From contig CM049309.1 in assembly GCA_026874595.1 (NCBI GenBank), positions 73,392,426 through 73,456,425 on the forward strand: DNA of 64,000 nt, given 5' to 3'. Positions 24,469 to 38,200 of the stretch are shown piece by piece; positions within the stretch are counted from its first letter, which is position 1; each line of letters begins with the position of its first letter. Made by a program: the position numbers and the translations under genes. The notes below the pieces were generated by a model. That model searched no databases, was not told the DNA's origin, and was given only the letters and a program-made list of their open reading frames with translations. The DNA comes from Sipunculus nudus (Eukaryota; Annelida; Sipuncula; Golfingiida; Sipunculidae).

Positions 24469-26188
24469 GTAATGCATTTATTGGCATCATGGGAGACCAA
24501 TGCAGCTTCAGCAGATGCTGTTGTGTGTATATTTAGCAGATACTGAGTGATTTATGTGTATGTGTGTATGTATGGATATGTCAGTGGCTGAGCATACGTT
24601 TGTAGTTAACTTGATTAGCAGGTGCTGTATATATATATATTTAGCAGATATGATGTACGCGTTTATTTAAGCAGAAGCTGATGTATGTTCCTATGTATGT
24701 TTGAGTATGTCAGTGACAGTTCCTGTGTGTGGTGCTATCTGTATATTTAACAAAAAATTGTGTGTGAATATTTAGCAAAATCTGATTTATGCATGTATCT
24801 GTTTGTTTATTACTTCTTTGCAGGTTTTTCACCCCAGTACATGGTTTCTCTCATATTTCAATTACTACTAATCATTAGCAGTTCCTGTTTTTAAGAGGTT
24901 TATTTTTATTTGGCATATGCTGAAATACACGTGTGTATGAGTATGTCATTGACTGATCATCTGTGCAGGTGATTCACCAATATTTTTTCCAAAACTTGAA
25001 TATTCTGTTCAGTACATGTACATTAAGCTCTAGTGTTTATTTATTGTACATTGTATGGGTATGCCAGTGACACAAGGTTTTGTTTTATACATGTATATTC
25101 AGCTTAGGTATGTGGGTAAAACTTGTGTATGTATTGTACATACATATTAGGGTATGCCAGTGACCGAGCCTCTGATTAGGTCATTCGCTACTATGCATTC
25201 TTTCTTTATTGTCTGAAGCAGAACATCTGTCTAAATGTTTGCTGTTTATGTTATGTACACTAGATACAGCTGTGGTCATACATCTGTATTGACGTTTATG
25301 CAAAAGAAGTCTGGTCATGTTAAATTGGGTTATCTCATTATCCCTCACCTTTCACGGACTGTCAGGTAAACTGTTATGTGCTGTTCATGTTCAGTTCTCC
25401 ATTTTAGATTAATCCTTCAAAGGAGAGTTATTGAAACATTTGTTTTATGAATGGGATGAGCAGAATTCTTACTCTTAGTAGACATGACCAATTGTGCACA
25501 ATTAAAGCAGCTGTTAGAACAGCATACAATGTTTGCTGTTGTATTCGCTGATCTATAGCTCTGATGTTTACTGAGTATATACATAGTTTTAACATGCATG
25601 AACAGTGAGCTGGTTTCAGTACTTGCTGCTGCATGCTCTGCATGTTCATTTCCTCTAAATTTTTATTTTTGTTTTTTTGCTTTGAAATTTATTATTAGTG
25701 TCAAATAGTTTCTGTCTCAGGACAATCTCATTTTTATATGGGTAAGTAAATGAACATCATATAACAGTGGTTGTGAGAGCATCTCTGATCTGTGTGGGAT
25801 AGCGTAGGCAGTGCCTGTTGTGTTTTCTACCAGCCGTCTAATTAACAATCCAAATATAGTTTGATGAGCCATTGGGCTTGATTTCTCAGCGGTCTCTTGT
25901 CATAAATCAAAATGATTCATTTCTCAACTTCAGTCCCATTACTCTTGCTGTCAGTTTTAGTCAGATATAAGGCAGATATCCACAGATCTCAGTCACCTCA
26001 TCCAAACATTAACCTCAGTTTTGGGTGCCAGCCCTTATTCAGTATAATATAGATACAGTTTGTGCTCAATTTTTTTTAATTTTCTCAAGAATTATTTTAA
26101 AGTTTGTATGTTTTGTGAACAGGGCAGTTTCTCAAATGTATGTGGCAACAGTTTCTACATCATCTTTGTTCCTGATATAGGGCATTTT
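24469..26188. other. Intron-like sequence rich in TGTATG words
   Basis: Between about 24530 and 25170 the words 'tttagcag', 'tgtgtatg' and 'tatgtcagtgac' recur at irregular spacing, suggesting an old, decayed tandem array. No exon was seen. Confidence 0.3.
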
Positions 26189-26325
26189 AGTGAACCTGTG
26201 AGCTTGTGCGATGGCGCCTTGTTGTCCAACCCCTCTCGTCCATACATTAACTCATCTGTCTCAAAAACCATAGGAGATGGCTTTGCTAAATATTATGCAA
26301 GAATCAGTCACATGCAGCACCTTAT
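26189..26325 (+). repeat. Fragment of the repeat family seen at 409-1430
   Basis: AGTGAACCTGTGAGCTTGTG and then CGATGGCGCC match the terminus of the minus-strand element ending at 1430. The following 'gtccatacattaactcatctgtct' resembles its CGT-rich run after mutation. It lies just upstream of the 2.6-kb repeat at 26370. Confidence 0.55.
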
Positions 26326-26369
26326 AAAATCAGATTGAGCTTATTTGAGTACTGTAGACTTCTGTTATT

Positions 26370-28986
26370 AGCTCAGCTGACTATAAGTCATCTGAGCTAT
26401 AGTCATGGTCCATTGTCCGTCGTCCGTCCGTCTGTCCGTCCGTCCGTCCGTCCGTCCGTCCGTAGATGTGGCATGTTTTGAAACCGTAAGACCTAGGAAT
26501 CCAAAATTCAGCATAATGTTAGATGTCCCCAAGATCTCCTACCAAGCCGAAAACTGGGTCTTTGCGACTTCATTCCTTTGAGAAATTAAGGAAAAACCTC
26601 AATTTTTTATTAAAAACCTATTTTCACACTTCAGGACTGCCTAATATCAAAACCACTCATCTGTTTTTCCTCATATTTCCTATAATTAATCCTCTATACA
26701 ATTCCTATGTACATGCCAGAAATTATGTCTGTATTATATAATTTAAAAAAGTTATGGGCCCAAACATAATGCATTTTGTAAATAATCAGGAAAGAAATTT
26801 TATCACTTAACACAAAACTTGTTAAAGCTAAGCACTTATTTTCCAGTAATATTACTTATATTAATCAAAATTAAATTGTATACCCAAAATTAGATCAAAA
26901 TCTTTTAAATTTTTTAAAATATTGGCAAAAATAAAAAATTGGTACCTTAAATTTTGCCCAACTTTGACCATGGCACGTTTTTTTGCTGTAACTGCTGTGG
27001 ATTTAATTTACACAGCATGTTTTTGTTAGCATTTCAACTGTTAACACCAAAAATTTGAAACCAGTTGATCAAAAACTGTAGATTTTATTCAAGTTTTCAA
27101 GCACCATGTCACATATTGCTAGTGTTATGCAGTTTGCTAGAGCTCAGCTCCCGAGCTTCAGTTCTAAGTTCCTTAAATTTGGCATACAGTTAGATTTCTC
27201 CAAAATCCCCTACCATGCCAAGAATTTGGTCACTAGGACTTAATTCCTTCGAGATATCAATGAAAAACTTCATTTTTCCATTAAAAACTCATTGTTACTC
27301 TTTAAGACTGCCTAATATCAAAACCACTGATCTGACTTTGATCATATATAATATACATATTTTTCTATACATTCGCTATGCACATGCCAGAAATGATGTC
27401 AGTATTGTGTATTTTTTAAGTTATGGGCCCAAACATAATGCACTTTGTAAAAAATCAAGAAATATATTTACTCCCTTAACAAGGGCATTGCTGAAGCTAG
27501 AAATTTTATTGTCAGGGATGTAACATTTTTAATCAAGATTCAATTGAATACCCAAAATTAGTTCTGAATTTTTCAAATTTTATAAGTTATTAGTATAAAT
27601 ATAAAATTAGTACCTTAAATTTTGCCCAACTGTGACCATGGCACGTTTGTTTCCTGAGAGCACTGTTGATATAATTTTCATATCATGCACACATAAGGTT
27701 TTCAGCTTTTAATTTAGAAAGCTGAAAGAAATTGGCCAAATATTGTAGCTTTTATTAATGTTTTTTATGAGACCCTGTCAGTCTTTGGCTCTCTCCAGCC
27801 CCTCTTGAGTCACCTGTATGTTGACCTTGTTGACCTTTCATCAAATTATGCACGCTTGAGGCGAGAATCCAGGCAGCTTATGGCCAGCCACAGTTGATCC
27901 AGGTGTCCAACCCAACTCATCTAGTAGTTTTAACCAACAACATAACAATAAACAATAAATTAATAAATTTTTCTTGGTTTTTAATAACAAATTAAAGAAA
28001 AATAGAAAAGGAATTTGTTAGTTTATAATAACAGGAAATTAACTTGCAGTTACTGATGATATAAGAATCTTGTATCGATGGGTAGAATGTCACATATTCC
28101 AAATAACACCATGCAGTCACCTATGGCATTTTTCAGTTCATTTTTAATGATAAAGAAGTAAATCATATTATTCATTACTAATCATTAGGGATTATATGAA
28201 GGAAATTAATGATAGACAAAGATGCAGTTGATAATATTAATCTAGATTCCTACTGTGTCTAGTGTGTACATTGATGTGAAATTAGTCCAAAATGAATTTT
28301 TTACAGTTATTTTTTAATTTAAATAAAAGCCATAAAACCAGGTACTTATGATCATTATTTAAATGTGTGAATTTTGTATATTCTGGATTCTCAAAATCAT
28401 TGTTTGGTGAAAACTGAATAAATACCAGACATGGTGCAAATACTTTGTAATTGTATTTAAATACGAATATGATTATGTACTCCATTATAAAATTTCTTGC
28501 ATAAAGAATGGGAATTCAGGTAAAAATGAAAGTATATGAATACTCGTGCAAATACTTTCAAAATGTATTCATGAATGCATTCATGAATATATTCTTTAAT
28601 ATTATTTTAATAATCATATCAGTTATATTTCATTTTAAAAAATCATATGATTCTCTTATGATTTTTAATAAAAATTATATTTGGGACAATATTTGTAATT
28701 TTTTTAATAAATAGTTAAACTCTTATATTATATGTTCTGCTTATAAGTTATATGGCCAAGTCAAAATCTGTGTGACAATAGTACTCCATTTGTTAATAAA
28801 ATAAATGAAATCAATCCTCTTCCCTGTCTCCAAAGGTACTATCAAAATCATACATAAGCTAAACAACAACAACTCATAATACAGCTTATATTTATTACCA
28901 CACAAAACCAGCATGTGCCTCATTTCTAAATAATATTTTTTATCATATATAACAGCTGAGCGTCGTGACCCATAGGTCCCTTGTTT
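26370..28986 (+). mobile_element. 2.6-kb hairpin-ended repeat, copy A
   Basis: It starts with a 13-3-13 hairpin (26370-26398; arms AGCTCAGCTGACT and AGTCATCTGAGCT, one mismatch), a (CCGT)n-rich run (26416-26463), then two related halves about 671 bp apart. The shared word is 'gactgcctaatatcaaaacc' at 26635 and 27306. An AT-rich tail follows, ending CGTCGTGACCCATAGGTCCC then TTGT. The same order occurs in the copies at 49949 and 52839. No long open frame is present; the short frames shared between copies are explained by recent copying. It lacks terminal inverted repeats. The hairpin end and T-rich junctions are compatible with a Helentron/HINE-like non-autonomous element, an unproven suggestion. 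Confidence 0.8.
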
Positions 28987-31014
28987 TATAAATTACAACA
29001 CAGAAACAGACTTACATGGGTTTAAAATAGTTTTACTTAATATGAAACATTGTACTTTTACAGTATAGGTAATTTACATTTTACATATATTTTTGTTAAA
29101 AAAGATTTGCAAAGTACCTCCACATGAAAATGCACACAGGATAACTTGTTTTTGTTCAGGTTTTCGACATAATATATTCAGTTTCTTTAATTTATCAAAC
29201 AGAAGCACATTTCATTTATTCTGAAACTTATTTAAATAGCATGAAATTAATATTGTATATTTTCCATACAAATTCTTGAATCTATAAAGGCAGTACTGAG
29301 GTAGGCCTTTCAGACCGAGTTTGTTGTAAATTTTTGATATCTAAAATTTATGAACAGTTGAAAATGTCATAGAAGGTAAAACACCACTCAAACATCATGT
29401 TTTATAATGATGTGTACATCATATTTGTCTTGTCCATTAAAGCATATAGCAAGACTGCAGTTAAATGAGTCTCCACTCATTTCTCCAGCTACCAGTCGCA
29501 AACCTAGTCCATGCACATACTATTTTATGATTGCTTGGTTGGACCTTGGCCAAATTTAGCTTTGAATTAATTCCTGATGAAGTTCTAAATCTGATGGGAT
29601 ATACATGGAATCCATGTGAAAGGCCAAGGGAGCAAGGCTTGATCTCTTAATCATGTAATATTGGCTAATGATGGACTCCTGAGGGGGCTTATCTGTTGGT
29701 TATTGGTTATTGCCTGCAGGATTCTGATATTAATTAGTTTGACTGTAAATGTGTGGTTCTCGTGCATGGTTACACACTTGTAAAGTTTAATGATGGCAGG
29801 CTTTATGAACCTTTAATGATTATAAATGCTTTAAGAACCAGGTTTATGTCAAACACTGTGGACGAAGCGTGATGGTTTTCATGATGCCAAATTATTATTA
29901 TTGTAACTAACTGCATGTTCATTATTTGTACTATATCAGATAAATGGCAAAAGCACATTTTCTTTATTTCTGTAATGAGTAAACTTGAGGTTAATTATTG
30001 CCATTGATAACAATTTCCACACTGGCATATATACTGCGTTAGGTTGTAGTCTATATGTGTGATGTTAGGAAACATATATGGTATGATTGTTTGCTCAGTG
30101 TAAAGCCAAGACATTTACTCTTATTATCACACTATGGAGACAAATGACAATTCATTTAATCATAAATATAGTAAAAACACACTTAAATGTACGGGAAATG
30201 GAATTATGGCATTAGTTTTCTGTAATTTGCCAATTTTAGGTGTATAAACTTTCAAGGCCAGTGAAAGTCCAGATGAAAATCTTTGAGTTTCCCTTGCCTT
30301 TTTCTTGCATAAATTTGTTTTCTCTTGCATTTTAGGGGCAGCTGCAGCTGTAGGCCTTGCTGCCTCTTGTCGTTTTTAGTCTATTGGGACTAGAGATAAA
30401 GGAACTAATATAAACCCATTTTTCAAGCTTATTCTGAATAAGCTTAGGTAATAACAGATGCAGCCTATCTTGCATGTTTCTAATTATCTATTCATGAGTG
30501 GTTTTGTTTTGTATATGTTCCTGCTTTTTATGACATTGCTAATTTTTTGCGTATGTGTTCAGTGCAGGTTGGGGTGAATTCTGCACTTGGCACAATTTAT
30601 TGTGTTGTTGTGGATATAAGGCTTTTATGAGTAACCCTTTATCTAGGAAGCTGCATAATGACACATGGATCACTGTATATTTATATCATTATCTTCATCC
30701 TGTACTGCATGCAGGTCATTGTCCTGTACTCTGCAGCTGGCCTTGATAAAAGAGAAATGTCAATCAGGAGGCACTATGTTCCAGCATTGCCATTGAAATC
30801 ATTGAAAACATTCTGATTGAACTAGTGAGGCCTACTCTTTGAGTTGTGACACTAGTCATGTCAAAAACTGTGCTGCAATGGTCTTAATTACTATCAAAGT
30901 GTTAATGCTGTACACAGCAGGTAATCTGAGAAGAATGGACACAGATTAACATGTGAACGCACAAACTTGAATTCCCTCTCTCTGGTGACAGCCATTATTT
31001 CCTGCCTCTTGCAG
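28987..31014. other. Intron-like sequence
   Basis: AT-rich sequence without a supported exon until the acceptor before 31015. An acceptor-like site at about 30335 ('cttgcattttag') is followed by a pyrimidine/purine-balanced stretch with no downstream GT donor in a sensible place. Confidence 0.35.
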
Positions 31015-31131
31015 GATGCTGTCTGTCATAACCCTGACGAAAATCTGCTGACAGTGCTGTCAGAAATTCAACAAATATGCAGGGAGATTGAACAATATGT
31101 TGAATTATCCCCAGAATCTTTTCCCCACATG
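31015..31131 (+). CDS. Internal exon of unknown gene, phase 0/0
   Basis: A strong acceptor (CCTGCCTCTTGCAG|GAT) and donor (CACATG|GTGAGC) bound 117 bp, exactly 39 codons. Only one frame is open: DAVCHNPDENLLTVLSEIQQ followed by ICREIEQYVELSPESFPHM, whose middle looks helical and amphipathic. Both ends are phase 0. This cannot be inserted between the phase-2 donors at 12291/24468 and the phase-2 acceptor of 34978: entered in phase 2 it hits TGA after 11 codons. It may belong to an alternative transcript from an unseen phase-0 exon, to a nested gene, or be an abandoned exon. The family is not recognised. Confidence 0.5.
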
Positions 31132-34100
31132 GTGAGCTTTGTTAGCTTGTGAATAAATAAATATTGAACCATTTTTAGTAGCACTTTATTGTCAAAAGTG
31201 ACTGAAATATTTGTTTCCTCATCATGTTACAGTTTTCAATATAGCCTGGTTTGCCACATTGACATCTTGGCTGGCTCTCTTAATAATATTAAGAGACCTG
31301 ACTTTACTTTAAGTCAGAGGGTTATATGTGCCTCAGCTCTGTGTTGTTGTTGCTGCATAGCCTTCCAGCAATGAGAAGGTGGATAATTGTGGTAACTGCC
31401 TGAACAAGGATGTAACAGCAGTTGATAAGCACACCTGCTGCAGCTTGCTGGCCAGCTTGGTATCCCTGCTGGGCTGTGTAGCCTCTAGCATGTATATCAG
31501 GTTACATACAGTGTAACATTAACAGGTCCAGCTTGTAGCTGATGGACACACCAGGGAAACTTCCTACTTTGATGGTCATTGGCTGATTCCTAATTCCCAT
31601 ACTGTTACCCCTTTCACACACAAAAAGAGTTTTAAAATTTTTTTTTTTTAAAACGGATTGGTCAGATTTGTTTCAAACAGTATTGTGTGTTCGCACACCT
31701 AGCATGAATACATGAGGTGTTCATTTCACACATGCAACAATGTAACAACATGCTGACACAAGCACACATGCTTGCCCAGTGACCTAGTTGCTGCCTGAAA
31801 ACTAGGTGTAAACCATTTTGAATCATTATGGGAATTGAGCATTCACACTTCATATTAACGGGGCAGATAATTCAATACGCAATAGAAGTGGTTTGAAACC
31901 ACCTTCTGAGCTTTGGCCAAAACGGTTTGAAAACCCTTTGGATAGCCATGTGAATGCTCCATTTGAATTCAGAACGGTTTGAAACTGGTTTGCATTTGTC
32001 ATGTGAGATTGCAGGGTTTTAGAATCATTTTTCGAGTAGGTCTTTTACACTGGTCTATCTGTGTTCAGGATGTCCCAAAAGATCTTGATGGAGTTATTTA
32101 AATTAGGTGGAGAGTTCATTCAGGTTACAATGAATTGTCAGTAATTTATAATAGTATTTGTCTCCACCTTCAATTTGATCTGGATTGAAGTATGAATTTG
32201 TGTTCATGATTTGTGTCTTTGTACATTTATCTTCTGGTAATGCAGGAGGAATAGCAACTGAACCTGATACCTTTTGGACATACTTGTAACAATCAAGTCA
32301 GGTGAATCTTGAGGCAAGGGAGAGGTGATTAAATTTATGAGGTGGTCTTGATAAAAATGTGGTCCTGACAGAGGTTTGCTCTTTCTGAGAGCTGTCTAGG
32401 TGCTCTATCTGTAATTAGAAGCTTTAGCTGCAATACAAGCATTCTTTAAGCAAAGCATTCTCCCGGAAGATGAGAGGCCATCAGTAGCCAAAGGGTGGGA
32501 AATTTGCCCAGATAACGTGACTGCTGTCAGTAGTTCTCAGGTGTTACAACAAAAGCCCTAATAGGCATAATGACTAGGTCTGTCACAAAGCCATTTACTC
32601 CATATGGTTACCAGGTAAAAATTATGGCCTTGGTGCACTGGTTTTTTCGCTTGAAACTTCAGTGCTGCAATATGTGGAAAAATGTAAATCAGTGATTGTG
32701 GATGTTTAATATACCAGGATAACTATAAGCATAGAACCATAAATCTTGGAATAACTTTTGGTGTTAAAGTATTGAAAAGTTCCATGAAAAAAATTAAAAT
32801 TTTAAAAACGTTTAAGGGCTAAGAACTGACTGGTTACTACTATAGATAAGATTTCTTAAGGTACTGAAAATGCTGAAAAATTAACAAATAGCATGGAAAA
32901 AGTCACAAGCAAGGGTTTAAATTTAAAAAATGAGTTAGTGGCTGAAAATTGGCCAAAAAGTACTGAAAAGGTACCGCAATGTCCTAGCCTCATCTGAATA
33001 TGTTTGATCACCAAGATAAAAAAATATCCTCCTGGTTTGTGTATTACACCGACTATATTTCATATCTGTAGCCAGTTAAAAGCTGGTATACAAATGTGGA
33101 AGTGGATGTGTTGATAAATATTAATGTATGAGAGATACTGGAACCTAAACAGTACAGCTGTACCTGGTAATCCACAGACTCTGGACAGAAATCACCATGA
33201 CTGATGAAGGTGTGATAATTCCCTTGATCTGTGTATACTACAAGAGCCTCAGCTGCTGGCCAGAGGGTACTTGAGCAGTACAGCATCACATGGTAGCTGT
33301 TTAACCCAGGCCAACAGTAGACAAATTGCCATATAAATATTTAGTTGTTAGGACACCTGTCATGGCCCTCACAGCGGTCACTGCTGGTCCTGTGCAGTGG
33401 AATTTTCTTCATTTTGTATACAAGTAGTCTTTTACTGGTTTCCATGTATTAGGGTTTTGCTATTGCTGTGCTTCCTTCTCTTTCTAAAGATGGTTATTAT
33501 CTCAGAATTTATGCCCGGTAGAAAATTTGATAATATGGTATTGTGGTTTGCACATCTTGAAAGTGAGGGACAGGCAATAATTAACAATATTACTTGACTT
33601 TTAATAAAGATACTGGTCAGGCTGATGACTAGAGATGATACTCTGGAGATTTTGAGATGTAGATCAGTTGAATAATTAAAGGAAGAACTGATGATTGGCT
33701 GATGCTGATGGTCTTGGAAGATAGAGACATCCAATAGTTAACTGTGCAACTTGACTTTTATTGAAGATTCTGGCAAGTTTGATAACTAGATGATACCACA
33801 GTAATTTTGAAATGTTGGTTTGTTGAATAATTAATGGAAAAGTTGGATTTTAGGAGCTAGTAGACCATGACACCTAATATGTGTAGAATATGAAGGGACT
33901 CGAGTCTAAAAATTATTTAATACTCTCTTCTAGCTCCTGTACCCACATCATTGGTCATCAGTCTGTTTCATATATACAGGCTAAAAGTGTAACCGAATTA
34001 TATTTATTAATCCTGATGGGGCATTTTTATTAGGCATATGGGCAGTATATATTTGTAGAGAACTTGGGCTTTTGTGGATATATAGAACAAGGTGATATAT

Positions 34101-34977
34101 TGTTGTCTTGTAGCAGATAAAAATCTACCATATAAATCTGTATCCAGGAAGTAAGATTGGTGCAAGTACTTTCCCATTAGGCTGTAACAGTGCATAAAAA
34201 TATTGGATGCATGTAATTTAAGCCAGTCATAAATTGCCTATATATAGCATTTACAAATTTGCAATGCCTTGTGATCTCTAGCTCATACCTAAGAACAAAT
34301 AAATATATATATATATATGCATGATATAGTGTAAGCACTGTTGTTAAACAAGGAAGTCCAATTATTTGTAACTTCATTATATAAACTCAGTACTACATGA
34401 GAGGATTAAATTTCATTTGGTCTACATATTAATAATAATATCATAATATTTATTTTAACATCACTTTTAAACCTTGGAACAGAACTTTAAGTAGATATAC
34501 CTCTGTAACAGAATATTATGACTGCATCAATCAAATTAAGAATCAAATCAAAACATTTTAGTCAATAATCCATGATTGAATTAAATTAAGACTAGTTAAC
34601 AATAAACAGGTCTCCTTTACTTGTGATGTAACCCATGGGGATCAGAGAAACAGGTGAAATTTTTTTCCCTTAGGTGTTACCATATGAATCCATGCATGAC
34701 AGGCAGTGATATCACATAAGCATATTGTTATTCAGAATTTTGTATAGGAGATGTGACTGTTAAACCTTGAACCAACTTATGCTTCTGTATTTGTTAACTT
34801 TTGAAATATTCAACAGGTTACAAAAAATGAAGACTTTGTCTTGTTTAGGTCCTGTTGATTTAGTGCGGTAATTCTGTTGTTAATTATATTTAATGAAAGT
34901 GCATGATATGTGATGTATTGTACAATAATTTTTCTGTCAGTGTATATGCATGATCTTTTTCTGTTTGTCCTTAACAG
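31132..34977. other. Intron-like sequence with a possible small repeat
   Basis: Between 31605 and 32040 the words GAGCATTCACA (31837) and its inverse near 31950, and repeated 'acggtttgaaa' words, suggest an old inverted-repeat element without clear ends. An (AT)n run lies at 34301-34318. No supported exon. Confidence 0.3.
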
Positions 34978-35010
34978 CTCAGACATCAAGCATTACATTC
35001 GCAGATCAGG
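34978..35010 (+). CDS. 33-bp internal exon of the plus-strand gene
   Basis: The acceptor TTTGTCCTTAACAG precedes CTCAGAC and the donor GATCAGG|GTGAGT follows; both are close to consensus. Entered in phase 2 it reads ...SDIKHYIRRSG and leaves in phase 2, matching the donors at 12291 and 24468 upstream and the acceptors of 45759 or 59140 downstream. Read in phase 0 it would give LRHQALHSQIR, which could follow exon 31015; the next exon at 45759 would then stop after eight codons. Phase 2 is therefore preferred. The small size makes coding character hard to prove. Confidence 0.5.
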
Positions 35011-35092
35011 GTGAGTAGTGATGTAGTTAAGGTAGATAAGTGAAATAGAATTCTCACTCATGTATAGTTTGATTTATGAATACTAACCTAGT

Positions 35093-35285
35093 GGTGGATC
35101 CAGGATTATGGAAATTGGAAAAGGGGGGAGGGTTACCATTTCCAGTGAAGAATTTGTCCCCTAAAACAGGTTCACATGGGACAGGTAGCCATAAGAATAT
35201 GGGGGAAACAGTTAAAAAAAGGTAATTTATTTCTGTAAAGGGAGTTCAAACCTATCCGGCCGTCTCTGACCCCTGGATCCTCCCT
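35093..35285. repeat. Short element with GGATCC inverted ends and G-rich interior
   Basis: 'gtggatccagg' at the left and 'cctggatcc' at the right are inverted, enclosing a 'ggggggaggg' tract. This resembles the insert at 11302-11491 beside the thioredoxin-like exon, so the two may belong to one family of small GGATCCAGG-ended elements. Confidence 0.4.
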
Positions 35286-38200
35286 TGTACCCCACTACCC
35301 TCTGGTTGCATGCTTTAAGCTGCCTTTCCAAACTTGCAAAATCCATCAGAAGTGAAATGAATTTCCATCAAGTGACAGTGTAATGCTGACAGGCCTTTTG
35401 ATATTAAAAATATAAAAAAGGGAATTTTTGATGCATGGATGAGTCTCGCTACATGAAATACCCTTTTTGGCAACAATCACATGAAATGGAGCTGAATGAT
35501 GGAGATCGATATGTGGAAAGGAGGTATTGTGCAACCTTTCAGAGTAATAATATATATCTCCTGGTTCCAGTGTGATATGAATAAATCAGAACATTTATCA
35601 TCAGAGGTGTTGTGTCATAAATTCTTGATATATATTTTGGTACTTTTTTCCTGGCTCTGATATATTTCCTACACATTAATAATGCCAAAGATTGGCATTA
35701 ATATAAATATATGCCAGCCTCTACAATGTGAGGACCCCTATTGTGGAATGCTCCCAGATCTGTGATTGCATTCACTTATTCCTAGGTTCATTCTTAGTAC
35801 ATTAGTGACTGAACATTTGTGAACATTCCTTGATGATGTTCCTGAATCTGGATCATATGCCGGATCTACACCTTAATCTTAAAAATGTATCATTCGCCAA
35901 ATCCTTAAATGCCCTGAAAATTCATGAGTTTCATTCATGATTGCATGAGTTATGTTTTGAACAACATGCACACAAACACATTTGCAAATGATGATGAATG
36001 CTTACTGCCTGGTGGAGGCATCAGATAGCCTGGAATGGCACTCAGCAGAAGTCTTGTAGGTCTATGGGATCTGTCTCTCTAATCCCAATCCCCTGCAAAA
36101 CAGTTCTTTGTAGGTAATTGCAAGGCCCCAAAACCCTTCATAAAAAATCATGTTTTAGTTTTCAGTAGAAATTTACCAGTTTGTAGCCTGAGCTGCTCCA
36201 ACATTTCTTACAAGGAATTAAAAAAAAAGCTTTTTGTATCTTTTTATTTCTGTAACAAAACAGTTCTGTTGTTATCATGTTGTCCCATGACCATAAGCCT
36301 TTTTTAAGGCCACACCAGTGAGCCCATAAGATTATTTGCAGGTTCCACCATTAATTAATGTTGATACCTGGGTTTCACTCCGGCTACTTGCACTCAGTTG
36401 TTAAAGCCAAAATGATAAGGTGTGTCCATCACTGGTTAAGTAGAGCATGAAACAAGTGTATTACGCTTATGGACCTCGAGTGAAAAGAAGTCCTGCCTTT
36501 TTGCTGAAGGTCATTTAGGTTGATTATTCTGATTTTCTTTGGCCTTGGCACAGGAATATGATTTCATCTGTAAAATCAATAATTATCATTTAAGTAGTAT
36601 GGTAATTCTGAATCACTCTTGCAGAAGTCATCCATTTGGTATAATTTTGCCATGTGATAAATCTGAAGAAGAATTGACTATTTGCTGGCAGCCTTGATTA
36701 AAGCTCAGACTTCTAATAACATAGATTTGATGACTAAACAACAGATAATTAATTGTATGTTTTTCGAAGGTTAATTTACATCTGAATAACTAATTACATT
36801 TAATTAGAAAATTAATGTATATGCATGTACACATAATTAGTGGTTCTTTTTTGTTTATAATTTTACCTTCAAACCATTATAAATACTAGTGTTCCATTTT
36901 GATTTTCACACATTTATCTTGCATGGTAGGAAAAAAATGTAGGACAGATCCACCTGGGATCTATGTAACACCAGTGCTGTGAGGATTCACGACATAGATT
37001 CATAGATACATTGCCATGTTTGATCATCCTATGAGAAGTGTTTATCTGACATTTTAGAATAATCTTTCAGTACCATTTGAGGTAAATGTCATTGGTAAGA
37101 AACAAGTTTAATGGCAGCTGATTGGCTAATCCTTTGTGAATAAAATTTTATTTTTGGTTTGGAAATAAATTTTATGAATGTTAGTTTTTTCACATTTCTA
37201 TACAAAGGGAAAATTTGACTAGGGAATCCAAATCATATTATATATGTATTGTATTGTGTATTGTATTTCGAGCAATGTATCACAAAACATTTTTTCATGA
37301 GATGATGTATCATTACAGCTCTGCTTCACATTTTATAGATGTGTTAACTTTTTTTTTACTAGTGAAGATTATCTTTTTCAACCTATAAACCTTAAGTAGA
37401 CTATATTTATTATAATTTTCACAGGAATATTCACTGATAAGAATGACTTATTAGGTAAACACAATGAACCAGTGGATTACCTTAGCAAAGAAGATTGTCT
37501 AGAAGCCTATGGGCCAGTAAATATAAATGAATACATGGCCTTGAGCTGAATTTCCAAACCTCAGGTGTATGAGCATGCAATGATTTCAATCCCTGTAGTA
37601 ATAAAGTGACAACTAAATTGCCTTTTAAGTCCTCCCATTATTCAGTGGAACCATGCACATATTAACTACAATGAAGTGATTGTCACTCCTTGTCATTTCA
37701 CGAGAAGCATGATTAGATGGGGAGCGTGACTTGTGGCACATCACTGTTTGGTAAAGTACAATAACAGTGATCTACACGGGGAACCTGAATGGTGTGTATA
37801 GTGGTGTAACTTGAGTTTAGCGTAGATTTAATGAATAATAAAGATAGAGAGTTCCTGAAACTTTGACATGTGCTTGTTTTTTTGGGAGGTCCAGCAGTTG
37901 GTTGTTAGAACATTCTGGTGATCTCCAAACCAGTAAGGAGTGAATGAATGTAAGTGCCAACCATTATATTTCCTGAAATTATATAGGATTTCAGAACATA
38001 AGTGAGCTAAGTATTTTAACGCTAAACAGTCCTTGTGAAGCTTCCTCTGATTCAGAATTCAAAATATGTTGAGACTGTTGGGTTTAAACGAAGAGCTTAA
38101 ATTGTTACTGGTTTCAAAGACACAAGTCAAATATGATAAAGAACTGTTAGGTAGTCAGAGACCACAGTAGGCCTGAGAACTGTATGGTTCCTTATATATG

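Noticed and set aside
26523-26741. Frame starting MSPRSPTKPKTGSL, also in copies B and C
   Set aside because: Same reason: a repeat-borne chance frame without upstream signals or a domain.
28508-28714. 68-codon frame also present in copies B (52110) and C (54961)
   Set aside because: Conserved only because the 2.6-kb repeats are recent copies; low-complexity Phe/Ile/Asn content, amino-acid changes and a shortened version in C argue against a protein.
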